From Paucidesulfovibrio sp050251775 (GTDB taxonomy: Bacteria; Desulfobacterota; Desulfovibrionia; Desulfovibrionales; Desulfovibrionaceae): a stretch of 38,425 nt of DNA. The position numbers were made by a program, and so were the translations under genes. The notes below the pieces were generated by a model. The model was not told where the DNA came from. It saw nothing but the letters and a program-made list of their open reading frames with translations, and made no database searches. Location of the stretch: assembly GCA_050251775.1 (NCBI GenBank), contig JBFWMD010000031.1:1-38425 (forward strand). Reading direction: 5' to 3'. The stretch's first letter is position 1, and every line of letters starts with the position of its first letter. Below are positions 17,136 to 25,356 of this stretch, in pieces.

Positions 17136-17624
17136 TTATTTTGTTTCGAAATAGGGCTTCAACTGGTTATACGTCGATTCAAGGTGTTGGGGAATGACCG
17201 TGGTCTCCCCGAAAACGGCCATGAACGAGGCGTCACCGCTCCAGCGCGGAACCAGCTGCCAGTGCAGGTGTGCGGCAATGCCCGCGCCCGCAGCCTCTCC
17301 AAGATTCAACCCCACGTTGATTCCCTGAGGTCGAAACGCTTCCTTAAAGATATGCACGCATTTCCGGATCAGTTCAACCGATTCCACGGTTTCGTCCGGG
17401 GTCAGCTCCGTAATGCAGGAGACATGGCGGAACGGGCAAATCATCAAGTGACCGTTATTATAAGGAAATTTGTTCATAATCACGAAGCAGTGCGTGCCCC
17501 GGTGAAGAATCAGTCGCTCGCGATCCAGGGAAGAGTCCGCAGGCACGCAGAACACGCACTCGTCAGGCTTCGGGCCGAGAATATAGTTCATTCGCCAAGG
17601 GGCCCAGAGAACATCCATCGCCAT
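17136..17624 (-). CDS. HIT-family nucleotide phosphorylase/hydrolase (Ap4A phosphorylase-like)
   Basis: This 162-residue protein starts MAMDVLWAPWRMNYI, has a CVFC pair (C23, C26) and ends with the histidine-triad motif HLHWQLVPRW (H119, H121, Q123). A Gln in place of the third His is the form seen in Ap4A phosphorylase and GalT branches, so diadenosine-polyphosphate phosphorolysis is more likely than simple Hint-type hydrolysis. I chose the ATG at 17624 because AAAGGTG lies eight bases upstream; a longer frame back to 17849 has no ribosome site. It is the first gene of the run into lapA, lapB and mutS. The 231 bp upstream hold only weak promoter-like boxes. Confidence 0.85.
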   Translation of the reverse strand: MAMDVLWAPWRMNYILGPKPDECVFCVPADSSLDRERLILHRGTHCFVIMNKFPYNNGHLMICPFRHVSCITELTPDETVESVELIRKCVHIFKEAFRPQGINVGLNLGEAAGAGIAAHLHWQLVPRWSGDASFMAVFGETTVIPQHLESTYNQLKPYFETK

Positions 17625-17855
17625 GAATAGAACACCTTTCGTTGCTGTTTGCCGGGAATGACCGGAAGGCCGGTTCGGGTCGTTGAATACCATACGACTG
17701 AATCGCTGGAAACTTCGGAGCCAGCCTACGGCTTGGGAGCAACCCCGTGGATTATCCGAAAAACAGACCCCGTTAATACACGCCTCGCAAACCAAGGGCA
17801 AGAGCGTGCGCCTGGACCTCCGGCAAAACAGTTTCAGGCGGATCCGCAAAAATAT

Positions 17856-20519
17856 CTAGGCGTTGCTCTCTTTAGCCAGCCGGGCCGCCAGGGCGAGCTG
17901 TTCGTCACGACCAGATGCCTCGCCGTCGATTCCCGCAGCCAGAACTCTGCGCAGGATACGTGTATAGATCGGGCCGGGGATCAACCCGAGGCGCTTCAAA
18001 TCCTCGCCGGAGATGTCCAGGGAATGGAAGCGCCAGATGGTCAGATACTGGGAGATGTACTTACGGATCAAGTCCTTGCGGCTCTTGGCCATCAGGAAGA
18101 GAGCGCCTTCCAGCGGCAGCTTTTCAAGAACAAAATAGATGTCGCTGGGCCGGGAAACATCCTCGTGCCAGTTTATCAGCGCCCCAAGGGCCTTTCCAAC
18201 CAGTTCGCGGGTGGAGAGGTGTTCGCGCTCCTCGGTCTGAGTCAGGCCGAGCCGCCGCAGGACCTGAACGGCCTCCTTGCGCTCCAGGTTTGTGGTCAGC
18301 GCGAGGAAGAAAAGTTTCCAGCTGACCACGGGCGGCTCCACATACAGCAGGGTGTAAAGCGTGCGCACGCGCTCCAGCTCCTCCATCAGCTCGGTCTGCT
18401 TTGGCGTAAGTTCAAGCAATGGATGAATTGCCTGCAATATTTTCATCTCATGAAGCCGCCGCAGGCATTCCGTGGGGTGTTCTTCCTCCATGATCAGCTG
18501 AAGTTCATGGAAGATACGGATGCCGGAAAGACGGTTGAAGAGGTTGAGTTGCAGGGCGTTCTTGATCAGCCTGTTGGTCTGGCCGCCGATCTGGAACCCG
18601 AAGCGCTGTTCAAAGCGGACTGCCCGGAGAATCCGGGTCGGATCCTCCACAAAGCTTAAGGAGTGCAACACGCGGATATTCCGGCCCTTGATATCCTTTT
18701 GCGCACCGAAAAAGTCCACAAGTGTGCCAAACGAGCCTGCGCAAAGGTTCAGGGCCAGGGCATTGATGGTGAAATCGCGGCGCGAGAGGTCCATTTTGAT
18801 GGAGGAGAGTTGCACTGTGGGCAGGGCGGCGGGCCGTTCGTAATATTCGAGCCGTGCCGTGGCCACATCGATGCGCATGTCGTCCGGGAAAATCACCACC
18901 GCGGTTTTGAATTTCTGGTGGGCCTTGACCCGGGCATAGTGCCGTTCGGCAAAGGCGCGCGCAAACGCGATGCCGTCTCCCTCCACCACAAGATCAAGGT
19001 CCATGTTCGGCCTGTTCAGCAGAATGTCACGCACAAACCCACCCACGGCATAGACCACAAAATGCATTTCCTGCGCCAGCCTGCCCGCATCCTCCAGCAG
19101 GGCGAACATGGGCTTCGGAAGCCTGCCGCGCATTACCGTGAGAATGTTCCGCTCGCGGTTGCGCTCGGGCATGAGGCTCTCGGGAATACGCGCCGGCTCC
19201 TCGATGAGCAGGTTGAGCAGGTCGGTGTTGGTGATGATTCCCTCGATCCGACCTTTGTCCACCACTGGCAGAAGCCGCTGCCGCTTGCCAAGGATGATCT
19301 CCATCACCCTGTAGAGGTCTGTATCCGGCGGGACAGTGGCGAAATTTGTCCCCATGTACTCGCTTACGGGCTGCTCGCCGAGCTGGTGGGTCAGGGCCTT
19401 GTCCGCCACGGCGTGTTCAAGCAGCCCCACGCACTGCATGCCTCCGCGCCGGACAACGGGCAATCCCTTGAAGCCATAGCGGGTCATGATCTCGACGGCT
19501 TCCCGCATTGTGCTGGAATCCTCGATGACTACGGCTGGGCGTGACATGATGCTCTCCACGGCGAGCTGCGGGTTCACCAGGGAGTAGAGCAGGGCGAAGA
19601 GATCGTCGCGCGCCTCGGAAGGGGTTTTATCCTTGATCGTGGCCGAGGCCGCATAAGCGTGACCACCGCCGCCGAACGAGGCGCAGATCTGGCCCACATC
19701 CACGTCAGGATTGCGAGAGCGCGCCACAAGATGAATACGGTCGCCCATGCGGCCCAGGGCGAAGAGCACGCGGATGTTCTCCATGTCGATGAGTTTATGA
19801 ACCAGGAATGCGAAATCACTGACATACTGGTCTGTGCTCATCTGGGTGATAACCACCTCCACGCCGTTGATGTCGTGGGTGGTGGCATTTTCAAGCAATT
19901 CTCCAAGAATGGAAATCTGTTGCGCGGAAAGTTCGCGGCTGAGCAGGTCGGAGATCACACTGAGGTCCATGCCCATGTTCCGAAGCCAGGCAGCAGCGGA
20001 AAAATCCTCCGGGACGGTGGAGTCGAAGGTAAACGACCCGGTATCCTCGAAAATTCCGAGGCCGAGCATGGTCGCTTCCTCGCTGTTGACGGTCAGGCCC
20101 TGCTCCATGAGCTCATGTACCAGAATCGTGGTGGTGGACCCCCATTCCCGATAGACCTCGCGCACGGCAGCCACGTCCTCATCCGTATTCGGATGGTGGT
20201 CATAGGTATGGATGACGATGCCCGGCTTGGTCAGCAGCGGTTCCACATGGGGAACACGGGAACGCTGGCGCGTATCCACCAGCACCAGCAACTTAACCGC
20301 ATCTGGATCAATGTCCTTGAAATTTTTGAAATTAAAAAGATATGTAGTGCTTTGGATATAAAAGTTGCGCAGGTCCTTTTCCTGGCTTCCCGGAAAAATC
20401 AGCGCTGCGTCGGGATAGAGTTTTCCTGCGGCCACAATGGCGGCCAGCGCGTCGAAATCCGCGTTGGCGTGCGCCGTGATCACGGTATGGGCCTGGATTT
20501 TCCCGTCCTTTTTCTGCAT
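17856..20519 (-). CDS. DHH phosphoesterase - CBS pair - tRNA nucleotidyltransferase/poly(A) polymerase fusion
   Basis: This 887-residue protein carries four modules. A DHH phosphoesterase (HANADFD at 17-23, DTR at 82-84, DHH at 107-109) is followed by a DHHA1 domain with GGGGH (283-287), two CBS domains (about 322-370 and 383-440) and a class II nucleotidyltransferase head. The head has GGFVRD (493-498) and the metal-binding DLDL (Asp507, Asp509), with the tRNA-binding body after it. Known relatives add A or CCA to tRNA 3' ends; which of these applies here is not readable. CBS pairs usually sense adenine nucleotides. The ATG at 20519 overlaps the TGA of xerD (TGATG) with AAGGA six bases upstream; a GTG one codon earlier is the alternative. 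Confidence 0.9.
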   Translation of the reverse strand: MQKKDGKIQAHTVITAHANADFDALAAIVAAGKLYPDAALIFPGSQEKDLRNFYIQSTTYLFNFKNFKDIDPDAVKLLVLVDTRQRSRVPHVEPLLTKPGIVIHTYDHHPNTDEDVAAVREVYREWGSTTTILVHELMEQGLTVNSEEATMLGLGIFEDTGSFTFDSTVPEDFSAAAWLRNMGMDLSVISDLLSRELSAQQISILGELLENATTHDINGVEVVITQMSTDQYVSDFAFLVHKLIDMENIRVLFALGRMGDRIHLVARSRNPDVDVGQICASFGGGGHAYAASATIKDKTPSEARDDLFALLYSLVNPQLAVESIMSRPAVVIEDSSTMREAVEIMTRYGFKGLPVVRRGGMQCVGLLEHAVADKALTHQLGEQPVSEYMGTNFATVPPDTDLYRVMEIILGKRQRLLPVVDKGRIEGIITNTDLLNLLIEEPARIPESLMPERNRERNILTVMRGRLPKPMFALLEDAGRLAQEMHFVVYAVGGFVRDILLNRPNMDLDLVVEGDGIAFARAFAERHYARVKAHQKFKTAVVIFPDDMRIDVATARLEYYERPAALPTVQLSSIKMDLSRRDFTINALALNLCAGSFGTLVDFFGAQKDIKGRNIRVLHSLSFVEDPTRILRAVRFEQRFGFQIGGQTNRLIKNALQLNLFNRLSGIRIFHELQLIMEEEHPTECLRRLHEMKILQAIHPLLELTPKQTELMEELERVRTLYTLLYVEPPVVSWKLFFLALTTNLERKEAVQVLRRLGLTQTEEREHLSTRELVGKALGALINWHEDVSRPSDIYFVLEKLPLEGALFLMAKSRKDLIRKYISQYLTIWRFHSLDISGEDLKRLGLIPGPIYTRILRRVLAAGIDGEASGRDEQLALAARLAKESNA

Positions 20520-21484
20520 CACTCGTCCTTGTTCATGCCCGCACGCGGGTGGTATTTCTGGTGGATGCGCATCAGCCTGCCGGTTTCCACGTGGGTATAG
20601 ATCTCGGTGGAACTGATGTCGGCATGGCCGAGCAGAATCTGCACGGATCGCAGGTCTGCGCCGCCTTCCAGAAGATGGGTGGCAAAGGAGTGGCGGAATG
20701 TATGGGGTGAAATCTCGCGCCGGATTCCGGCTTCCAGGGCGTAGCGCTTCACGAATTTCCAGACGGCCTGGCGGGTCAGGCCCTTGCCGGAGCGGTTCAG
20801 GAACATCCGGTCCTCCTTGGGCGCGAACTCGGGCCGCCAGCGCAGGAGATATTCGGCAAGCACATGTTGCCCTTCATAATGCACCGGCACAAGTCGCTCC
20901 TTGCTCCCTTTTCCGAAAACCCGCACCAGTCCTGCCTGGGCATCATAATCCAATGGCCGCAATTCAACCAGTTCGGACACACGCAAACCCGAAGCGTAGA
21001 GCAGTTCCAGCATGGCCTTGTCTCGCGCGCCGAGCTTTTCCGTGGTATCTGGTCGGGACAATATCCGGGCCACCTCTTCCCGGGTGAGCACTTCCGGCAG
21101 GGTCTTGGGCAGTTTGGGATTTTGCAGCAGCCGGGCCGGGTCCTCGTTGATCAGGCCTTCCTCGGCAAGAAAAGAAAAAAAGCCCCGCAGCGTGGAAAGA
21201 TGCCTGGCCAGGGTGCGGCTGGTCAATCCGCGCGTCCTGAGCCGGGTGAGATACAGAAACAGGGAGCCGTTGTTGACGCTTTCCACCGGGCAGTGCTTTT
21301 CCTCAAGAAACGCCAGCAGCGAGGCGAGGTCGCGGGAATAATTCTCCAGGCTGTTCTCGGAAAGGCCCTTTTCTAGCAGAAGATTTTCCAAATACCTGTC
21401 GATCCAGGGATGGGAATGCTCCGAGGATTCCGCTTCCAACGGCAACAAACTCTGAACAGAAGGAGTGGCCGCGCCGGTGCTCAT
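20519..21484 (-). CDS. xerD: Tyrosine recombinase XerD/XerC-type
   Basis: The 321-residue protein has the N-terminal SAM-like core-binding domain (about 25-115) and the catalytic domain. The catalytic Arg is in ASGLRVSEL, HxxR in SPHTFRHSFATHLLEGG, then LLGHADISSTEIYTHV with the second His and the nucleophile Tyr. This suits chromosome dimer resolution at dif rather than phage integration: length and motifs match XerC/XerD and no phage genes are nearby. Which of XerC or XerD it is cannot be settled without comparison. I take the ATG at 21484; a TTG six codons earlier lacks a ribosome site. It is translationally coupled to the tRNA nucleotidyltransferase fusion. Confidence 0.9.
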   Translation of the reverse strand: MSTGAATPSVQSLLPLEAESSEHSHPWIDRYLENLLLEKGLSENSLENYSRDLASLLAFLEEKHCPVESVNNGSLFLYLTRLRTRGLTSRTLARHLSTLRGFFSFLAEEGLINEDPARLLQNPKLPKTLPEVLTREEVARILSRPDTTEKLGARDKAMLELLYASGLRVSELVELRPLDYDAQAGLVRVFGKGSKERLVPVHYEGQHVLAEYLLRWRPEFAPKEDRMFLNRSGKGLTRQAVWKFVKRYALEAGIRREISPHTFRHSFATHLLEGGADLRSVQILLGHADISSTEIYTHVETGRLMRIHQKYHPRAGMNKDE

Positions 21485-21605
21485 GGTCTGATCATTCCCC
21501 AACAGCTTGATTTTGAAACAAAAACAGTATAAATAGCAATAAATTCATATGCGCATTATCTCTCAGGATACCTGGGGGCGGTCGGGAGCGCAAGAGTGGA
21601 CGGCA

Positions 21606-21634
21606 TTGACAGAGCGGCCCGGTCAATTTAAAAG
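21606..21634 (+). promoter_or_regulatory. Sigma-70 promoter of dapL
   Basis: An exact TTGACA (21606-21611) is followed after 17 bp by TAAAAG (21629-21634). The dapL ATG is 29 bp beyond, with TAAGGAG between. This is the best-formed housekeeping promoter I see in the window. Confidence 0.6.
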
Positions 21635-21663
21635 GCAGGTTGCAAAATTTTAAGGAGTTCTTC

Positions 21664-22833
21664 ATGTCCGACTTCAAGCTTGCGAAAAGAGTCGCCAGTC
21701 TGCCCCCGTATCTTTTCGCCGCCATTGACAAGGCCAAGGCCGAAGTGGCTGCGCAGGGGATCGACATCATCTCCCTCGGCATCGGCGACCCCGACATGCC
21801 GACCCCGGATTTCATCATTGACGCCCTGTACGAGGCGGCAAAAAAGCCGGCGAACCATCAATACCCCTCCTATGTAGGCATGATGCGCTTCCGCGAAGCC
21901 GTGGCCGCGTGGTACGCTGAGCGTTTCGGCGTCCAGGGCCTCGACCCCAAGACCGAGGTCATCACCCTGATCGGTTCAAAAGAGGGTATCGGCCATTTCC
22001 CCTGGGCGTTCATCAACCCCGGCGATCTGGCTCTGGTCTGCCCGCCGTGCTATCCGGTCTACGCCACGGCCGTACGGTTTGCGGGCGGCACAGTGGAGCA
22101 CCTTCCGCTTTTGGACGAAAACGACTACCTGCCCGATCTGGAAGCCATTGACGAGGCAACCTGGAAACGGGCCAAGATGATTTTCGTCAACTATCCCGGA
22201 AACCCCACGGCTGCCACAGCCGATCTGGACTTCTATACCCGGCTGGTCGCCAAAGCCAAGGCCACGGACACCATCATTGTCTCGGACCTCGCCTATTCCG
22301 AAATCTACTTCGACGCGACCAACAAGCCGCCGTCCATCCTCCAGGTTCCAGGCGCCAAGGACGTGGCCATTGAGTTCCACTCCCTGTCAAAGACCTTCAA
22401 CATGACGGGCTGGCGCGTGGCCATGGCCGTGGGCAATGCCCAGTTGGTGCAGGGTCTCGGAAAGATCAAGGAAAACGTGGACTCCGGCGCGTTCAACGCC
22501 GTGCAGGAAGCGGGCATCGCCGCCCTGGAACAGGGCGAACCCTATGTGGAAAAAGCCCGCGCTATTTATAAGGAACGCCGTGACGCCACCTGCGCGGCTC
22601 TGACTGCTGCCGGCATCGCTCACCGCGTGCCCGATGCCTCGGTCTTTGTCTGGGCCAGGGTTCCGGGCAAGAAAACCTCCGCTGAATTCGTCACGGACCT
22701 GCTCAAGACCACCGGCGTGGTCGTGACCCCGGGAAGCGGTTTCGGCGATTGCGGCGAAGGATACTTCCGTATTTCCCTCACCGTGGACACGGAAAGGCTC
22801 AAGGAGGCGGTATCACGAATTTCCCAACGGTAG
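21664..22833 (+). CDS. dapL: LL-diaminopimelate aminotransferase
   Basis: DapL converts tetrahydrodipicolinate directly to LL-diaminopimelate with glutamate as amino donor. The 389-residue class I/II aminotransferase shows SLGIGDPDMPTP near the N-terminus, VNYPGNPT, SDLAYSEI and the PLP lysine Lys243 in SLSKTFNMTGWR. The DapL label rests on close resemblance of the N-terminal segment to the Desulfovibrio-type enzyme and on lysA in the same window; a general aspartate or alanine aminotransferase is the alternative. TAAGGAG lies six bases before the ATG. folK overlaps the end of this gene. Confidence 0.83.
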   Translation: MSDFKLAKRVASLPPYLFAAIDKAKAEVAAQGIDIISLGIGDPDMPTPDFIIDALYEAAKKPANHQYPSYVGMMRFREAVAAWYAERFGVQGLDPKTEVITLIGSKEGIGHFPWAFINPGDLALVCPPCYPVYATAVRFAGGTVEHLPLLDENDYLPDLEAIDEATWKRAKMIFVNYPGNPTAATADLDFYTRLVAKAKATDTIIVSDLAYSEIYFDATNKPPSILQVPGAKDVAIEFHSLSKTFNMTGWRVAMAVGNAQLVQGLGKIKENVDSGAFNAVQEAGIAALEQGEPYVEKARAIYKERRDATCAALTAAGIAHRVPDASVFVWARVPGKKTSAEFVTDLLKTTGVVVTPGSGFGDCGEGYFRISLTVDTERLKEAVSRISQR

Positions 22834-23354
22834 ATGTCTTTGTGGCCCTGGGAACCAACCTGGGCGACCTTGAGGACAATCTCAATCAGGCGCTCGCGCG
22901 CATGGAGGCCTACGGCGAGGACATCACGCTGGAGGCCATGTCTTCCACCTATCTGACCGAGCCCCAGGGGCTGGTCACGAATCAGCCCTGGTTCATGAAC
23001 CAGGTGGCCTGGTACAAGGTGGACAAGGAAATCTGGTCTCCAGAGGGATTTCTTTCCGCCCTGCTGGCCATTGAGGACCAGATGGCGCGGGAAAGGGGGG
23101 AACCGGGCGGCCCGAGAATCATTGATCTCGACTTGCTTCTGTTCGACAATCTGGAACAGACCACCGGCTTTCTGGATCTGCCGCATCCTCGGATGCGGGA
23201 AAGAGCCTTTGTGCTCGTGCCGCTGCTGGAAATCGCGCCCGACCTTGTGCTGCCGGACGGAACCAGCGCCCAGGACGCATTGGACAAGCTCGAATACCAG
23301 CTTGAAGACGGCCGGATAACGCAGAAGAGCGGATCAGTTTCAAGCATCGCTTGA
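22812..23354 (+). CDS. folK: Hydroxymethyldihydropterin pyrophosphokinase, unusual start
   Basis: FolK transfers pyrophosphate from ATP to 6-hydroxymethyl-7,8-dihydropterin in folate synthesis. Family motifs are VFVALGTNLGD, SSTYLTEP, the Mg-binding PRIIDLDLLLFD, and LPHPRMRERAFVLVPLLEIAPD. The start is a problem: no ATG, GTG or TTG lies at the expected place. A perfect AAGGAGG (22801-22807) sits four bases before an in-frame ATC (22812), inside the end of dapL, and that would give ITNFPTVDVFVALG. The nearest ordinary starts are a TTG at 22749, with no good ribosome site, and a GTG at 22842, which would cut off the first beta strand. I annotate from 22812 with that warning. Confidence 0.85.
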   Translation: MTNFPTVDVFVALGTNLGDLEDNLNQALARMEAYGEDITLEAMSSTYLTEPQGLVTNQPWFMNQVAWYKVDKEIWSPEGFLSALLAIEDQMARERGEPGGPRIIDLDLLLFDNLEQTTGFLDLPHPRMRERAFVLVPLLEIAPDLVLPDGTSAQDALDKLEYQLEDGRITQKSGSVSSIA

Positions 23355-23373
23355 AGAAGAGAGGAGGGCAGAC

Positions 23374-23703
23374 ATGTCCAAGTTCCTGTTCATCGCCATC
23401 GCCATCGGAATCATCTATATCCTGCTCAAAGGCGACAAAAAAAAGAAATCCGAACAGCGCGTAAAAAATGACGAACGCCTCAAGGCCTCCGGCGACTTGG
23501 TTCAGGACCCCATCTGCGGTTCGTACGTTGACCGCGACGGCCACATCCGCGTGCGTCAGGGTGATCAGGTCCACATGTTCTGCTCCTATGAATGCCGCGA
23601 CAAGTTCCTGAAACAGCTTGAAAATGCAAAGCCTGTCGAAGCCGCACCCCAAGAGGACGCGGCCCAGCCCTCATCGGAAACCAAGCCGGATCCAAAGGAA
23701 TGA
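23374..23703 (+). CDS. Small membrane-anchored TRASH-like (PP0621-type) metal-binding protein
   Basis: The 109-residue protein has one N-terminal membrane helix (about 3-18), a lysine-rich stretch (GDKKKKSEQRVKND) and a small cysteine domain: DPICGSYV (Cys48) and MFCSYECRDKF (Cys70, Cys74). The tail is rich in Pro, Ala and Glu. That arrangement resembles the PP0621/TRASH group, thought to bind a metal such as zinc or copper near the membrane. The ribosome site GAGGAGG lies a few bases upstream. It follows folK by 19 bp and is closed by a strong hairpin terminator. Confidence 0.75.
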   Translation: MSKFLFIAIAIGIIYILLKGDKKKKSEQRVKNDERLKASGDLVQDPICGSYVDRDGHIRVRQGDQVHMFCSYECRDKFLKQLENAKPVEAAPQEDAAQPSSETKPDPKE

Positions 23704-23731
23704 TTCCCCGCCATTTTTATGCTACCTTGCA

Positions 23732-23761
23732 AGGCACGGATGCAAATCCGTGCCTTTTTTT
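23732..23761 (+). terminator. Intrinsic terminator, possibly acting as attenuator before the transaldolase gene
   Basis: AGGCACGGAT (23732-23741) and ATCCGTGCCT (23746-23755) form a perfect 10-bp stem with a GCAA tetraloop, followed by seven T. It ends the dapL-folK message. The next start codon is only 27 bp after the T run, which leaves no room for a full promoter downstream of it. Confidence 0.88.
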
Positions 23762-23788
23762 GTTCACTTTAAGAACGAGGTCCGGAAA

Positions 23789-24430
23789 ATGCGCTTTTTC
23801 CTCGACACCGCCAACCTGGATGAAATCCGCAAGGCCACGCAGTACGGCATTCTTGACGGAGTGACCACCAATCCGACCCTGCTTTCCCGAGAGGCGAGCG
23901 ATTGGCGCGATCTTGCCGCAACCATCTGCAAGGAAGTACAAGGTCCGGTAAGTCTTGAAGTATTCAGTGAAGTATCCGTAAAGATGCTTGAAGAAGCGCG
24001 TGAACTTCTCCATTTTGGCCCCAATGTGGTGATCAAGTGCCCCTGCACGCCCGAAGGCTTGAAAGCCTGCAAACAGCTTTCGTCCAATGGTGTCGATGTA
24101 AATATGACCCTGATCTTCTCCCCGTTGCAGGCACTTTTGGCTGCCAAGGCTGGCGCGGCCTATGTCAGCCCCTTTGTGGGGCGTCTGGACGCTGTGGGCC
24201 ACCGAGGCATGGATCTGGTTGAGCAGATCATGACGATCTTCGGCAATTATGGCTTCAACACGCAGGTCCTGGTGGCCAGCATCCGCACCCCGACCCATGT
24301 GCTGGAAGCAGCCTTACTGGGCGCGCATGTCTGCACTGTGCCGCTCGCGGTGCTCATGGATCTGCTGAAGCATCCGCTGACCGACACGGGATTAATTACC
24401 TTTGCGCAGGACGCGGCCAAACTCCGGTAG
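23789..24430 (+). CDS. Transaldolase / fructose-6-phosphate aldolase family protein
   Basis: This 213-residue small-type transaldolase (TalC/FSA group) has MRFFLDTANLDEIRKA, GVTTNPTLLSRE, the Schiff-base lysine Lys83 in NVVIKCPCTPEGLKA, VNMTLIFSPLQALLAA and SPFVGRLD. It works in sugar-phosphate exchange of the pentose phosphate network. The usual KIPMT around the lysine is KCPCT here, with two cysteines. GAGG lies eight bases before the ATG at 23789. Transaldolase and FSA activities cannot be separated by eye. No terminator is visible just after it. Confidence 0.9.
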   Translation: MRFFLDTANLDEIRKATQYGILDGVTTNPTLLSREASDWRDLAATICKEVQGPVSLEVFSEVSVKMLEEARELLHFGPNVVIKCPCTPEGLKACKQLSSNGVDVNMTLIFSPLQALLAAKAGAAYVSPFVGRLDAVGHRGMDLVEQIMTIFGNYGFNTQVLVASIRTPTHVLEAALLGAHVCTVPLAVLMDLLKHPLTDTGLITFAQDAAKLR

Positions 24431-25356
24431 AACGTTTTTGCGCACAAGTCCTGATCCTCACCCCAACCTCTAAATTTGTTTCAAGGCGAATTTGTGCCAT
24501 GTCCAGGCACAATTTCCGGACTGCTCCATGAACCGGCAGAAGGTGAGGGCGGCTAGTCACGCCTGCTCTTCTTATCGCGCGTACTTCGGACTTCTTGAGC
24601 GAACAGAAGTTCCACTGGCGCTCTATAACGGACAATGACTCCCGAAAGGGAACGAACTCAACCCGATCTGAGAACAGAACGTTGCTGAGTCTCAAATTTA
24701 GGTGTGTTCCTCCCTTTCCTTTGTATGTTTGTCTCATAATGTATATTATGTTAACTTTGAGTCGTTCCTAGTCGAGTGGGGTATTCTGCATTAACAATTT
24801 CAACATCCTGATATTTAAGTTTTTACTGCTTTGTGCGGATAGGCGACGAGAACTTCTCCATTCGCTGACGGTTCCGAGCCGTGGTCACACCCCTGGCCCA
24901 GCCATCGGCACGCGAGCCGATTCCGAAACAGACGGATGCCCATGCTTCGAGCGTAGATTCCGGAGGACTCGCAATTAGGCCTTCAGGCGTCGGTTCTGGA
25001 ATCTCCATCCGGCGTTTGCTTCATGAACCACTTCAACTCTTTCCAAGAACATCTATACTCAGAATATGTTGAGCGATGTCTGAAGAAACCTTGTCTCCAG
25101 ACGGATCCACCTCAGGGACAATTCCAAACGCACTTCATTTCCCTGCTTGTGTTGCAAGGACATCCTCATTATGTTCTGGTCGCCTGGGCACGCCGGGGAA
25201 CCCATGACGAGCTTTTCTCCATTTCCTCGGCCCATGCCCGGAAATTCGGCTTCCATATTTCGGCGTGGAAAGGTTTTTGCGTCCGCCTCCTTGTGGAGGT
25301 TTGTGTACGTCAACAAATCGCAACTCGAACCAAATTTGGACGATTACGGCCCGATC
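24431..25356 (+). other. 926-bp gene-poor region with lower GC
   Basis: I see no convincing gene here. Base composition drops visibly against the flanks, most clearly near 24710-24840 (runs such as TATTATGTTAACTTTG). It contains a CATAAT/ATTATG palindrome at 24735-24750, a hairpin TTGTGCC/GGCACAA around 24491-24514, a CCTCC-TTGT-GGAGG hairpin near 25286-25299, and a 9-bp inverted pair CTAAATTTG/CAAATTTAG (24470-24478, 24693-24701). Short open frames on both strands have no ribosome sites and no recognisable motifs. It could be decayed mobile DNA, a long leader of the next gene, or an unrecognised RNA gene. Confidence 0.5.
24735..24750. repeat. AT-rich palindrome, operator-like
   Basis: CATAAT (24735-24740), spacer GTAT, then ATTATG (24745-24750) form a 16-bp inverted repeat in the lowest-GC part of the gene-poor region. 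It may be an operator or a promoter core; no partner gene is close. Confidence 0.35.

Noticed and set aside
22834..22836. ATG directly after the dapL stop, considered as folK start
   Set aside because: It is out of frame with the FolK motifs.
24470..24701. CTAAATTTG/CAAATTTAG inverted pair, considered as ends of a small mobile element
   Set aside because: Only nine bases match, the match does not extend, and no flanking target duplication is visible; chance is likely in AT-rich DNA.
24396..24737. 113-codon minus-strand frame in the gene-poor region
   Set aside because: It overlaps the end of the transaldolase gene and has no motif and no convincing ribosome site. I could not exclude a decayed gene.
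24867..24884. GGTTCCGAGCC stretch considered as a tRNA T-arm
   Set aside because: The T-loop lacks the required TTCRA order and no acceptor or anticodon arm can be built around it.
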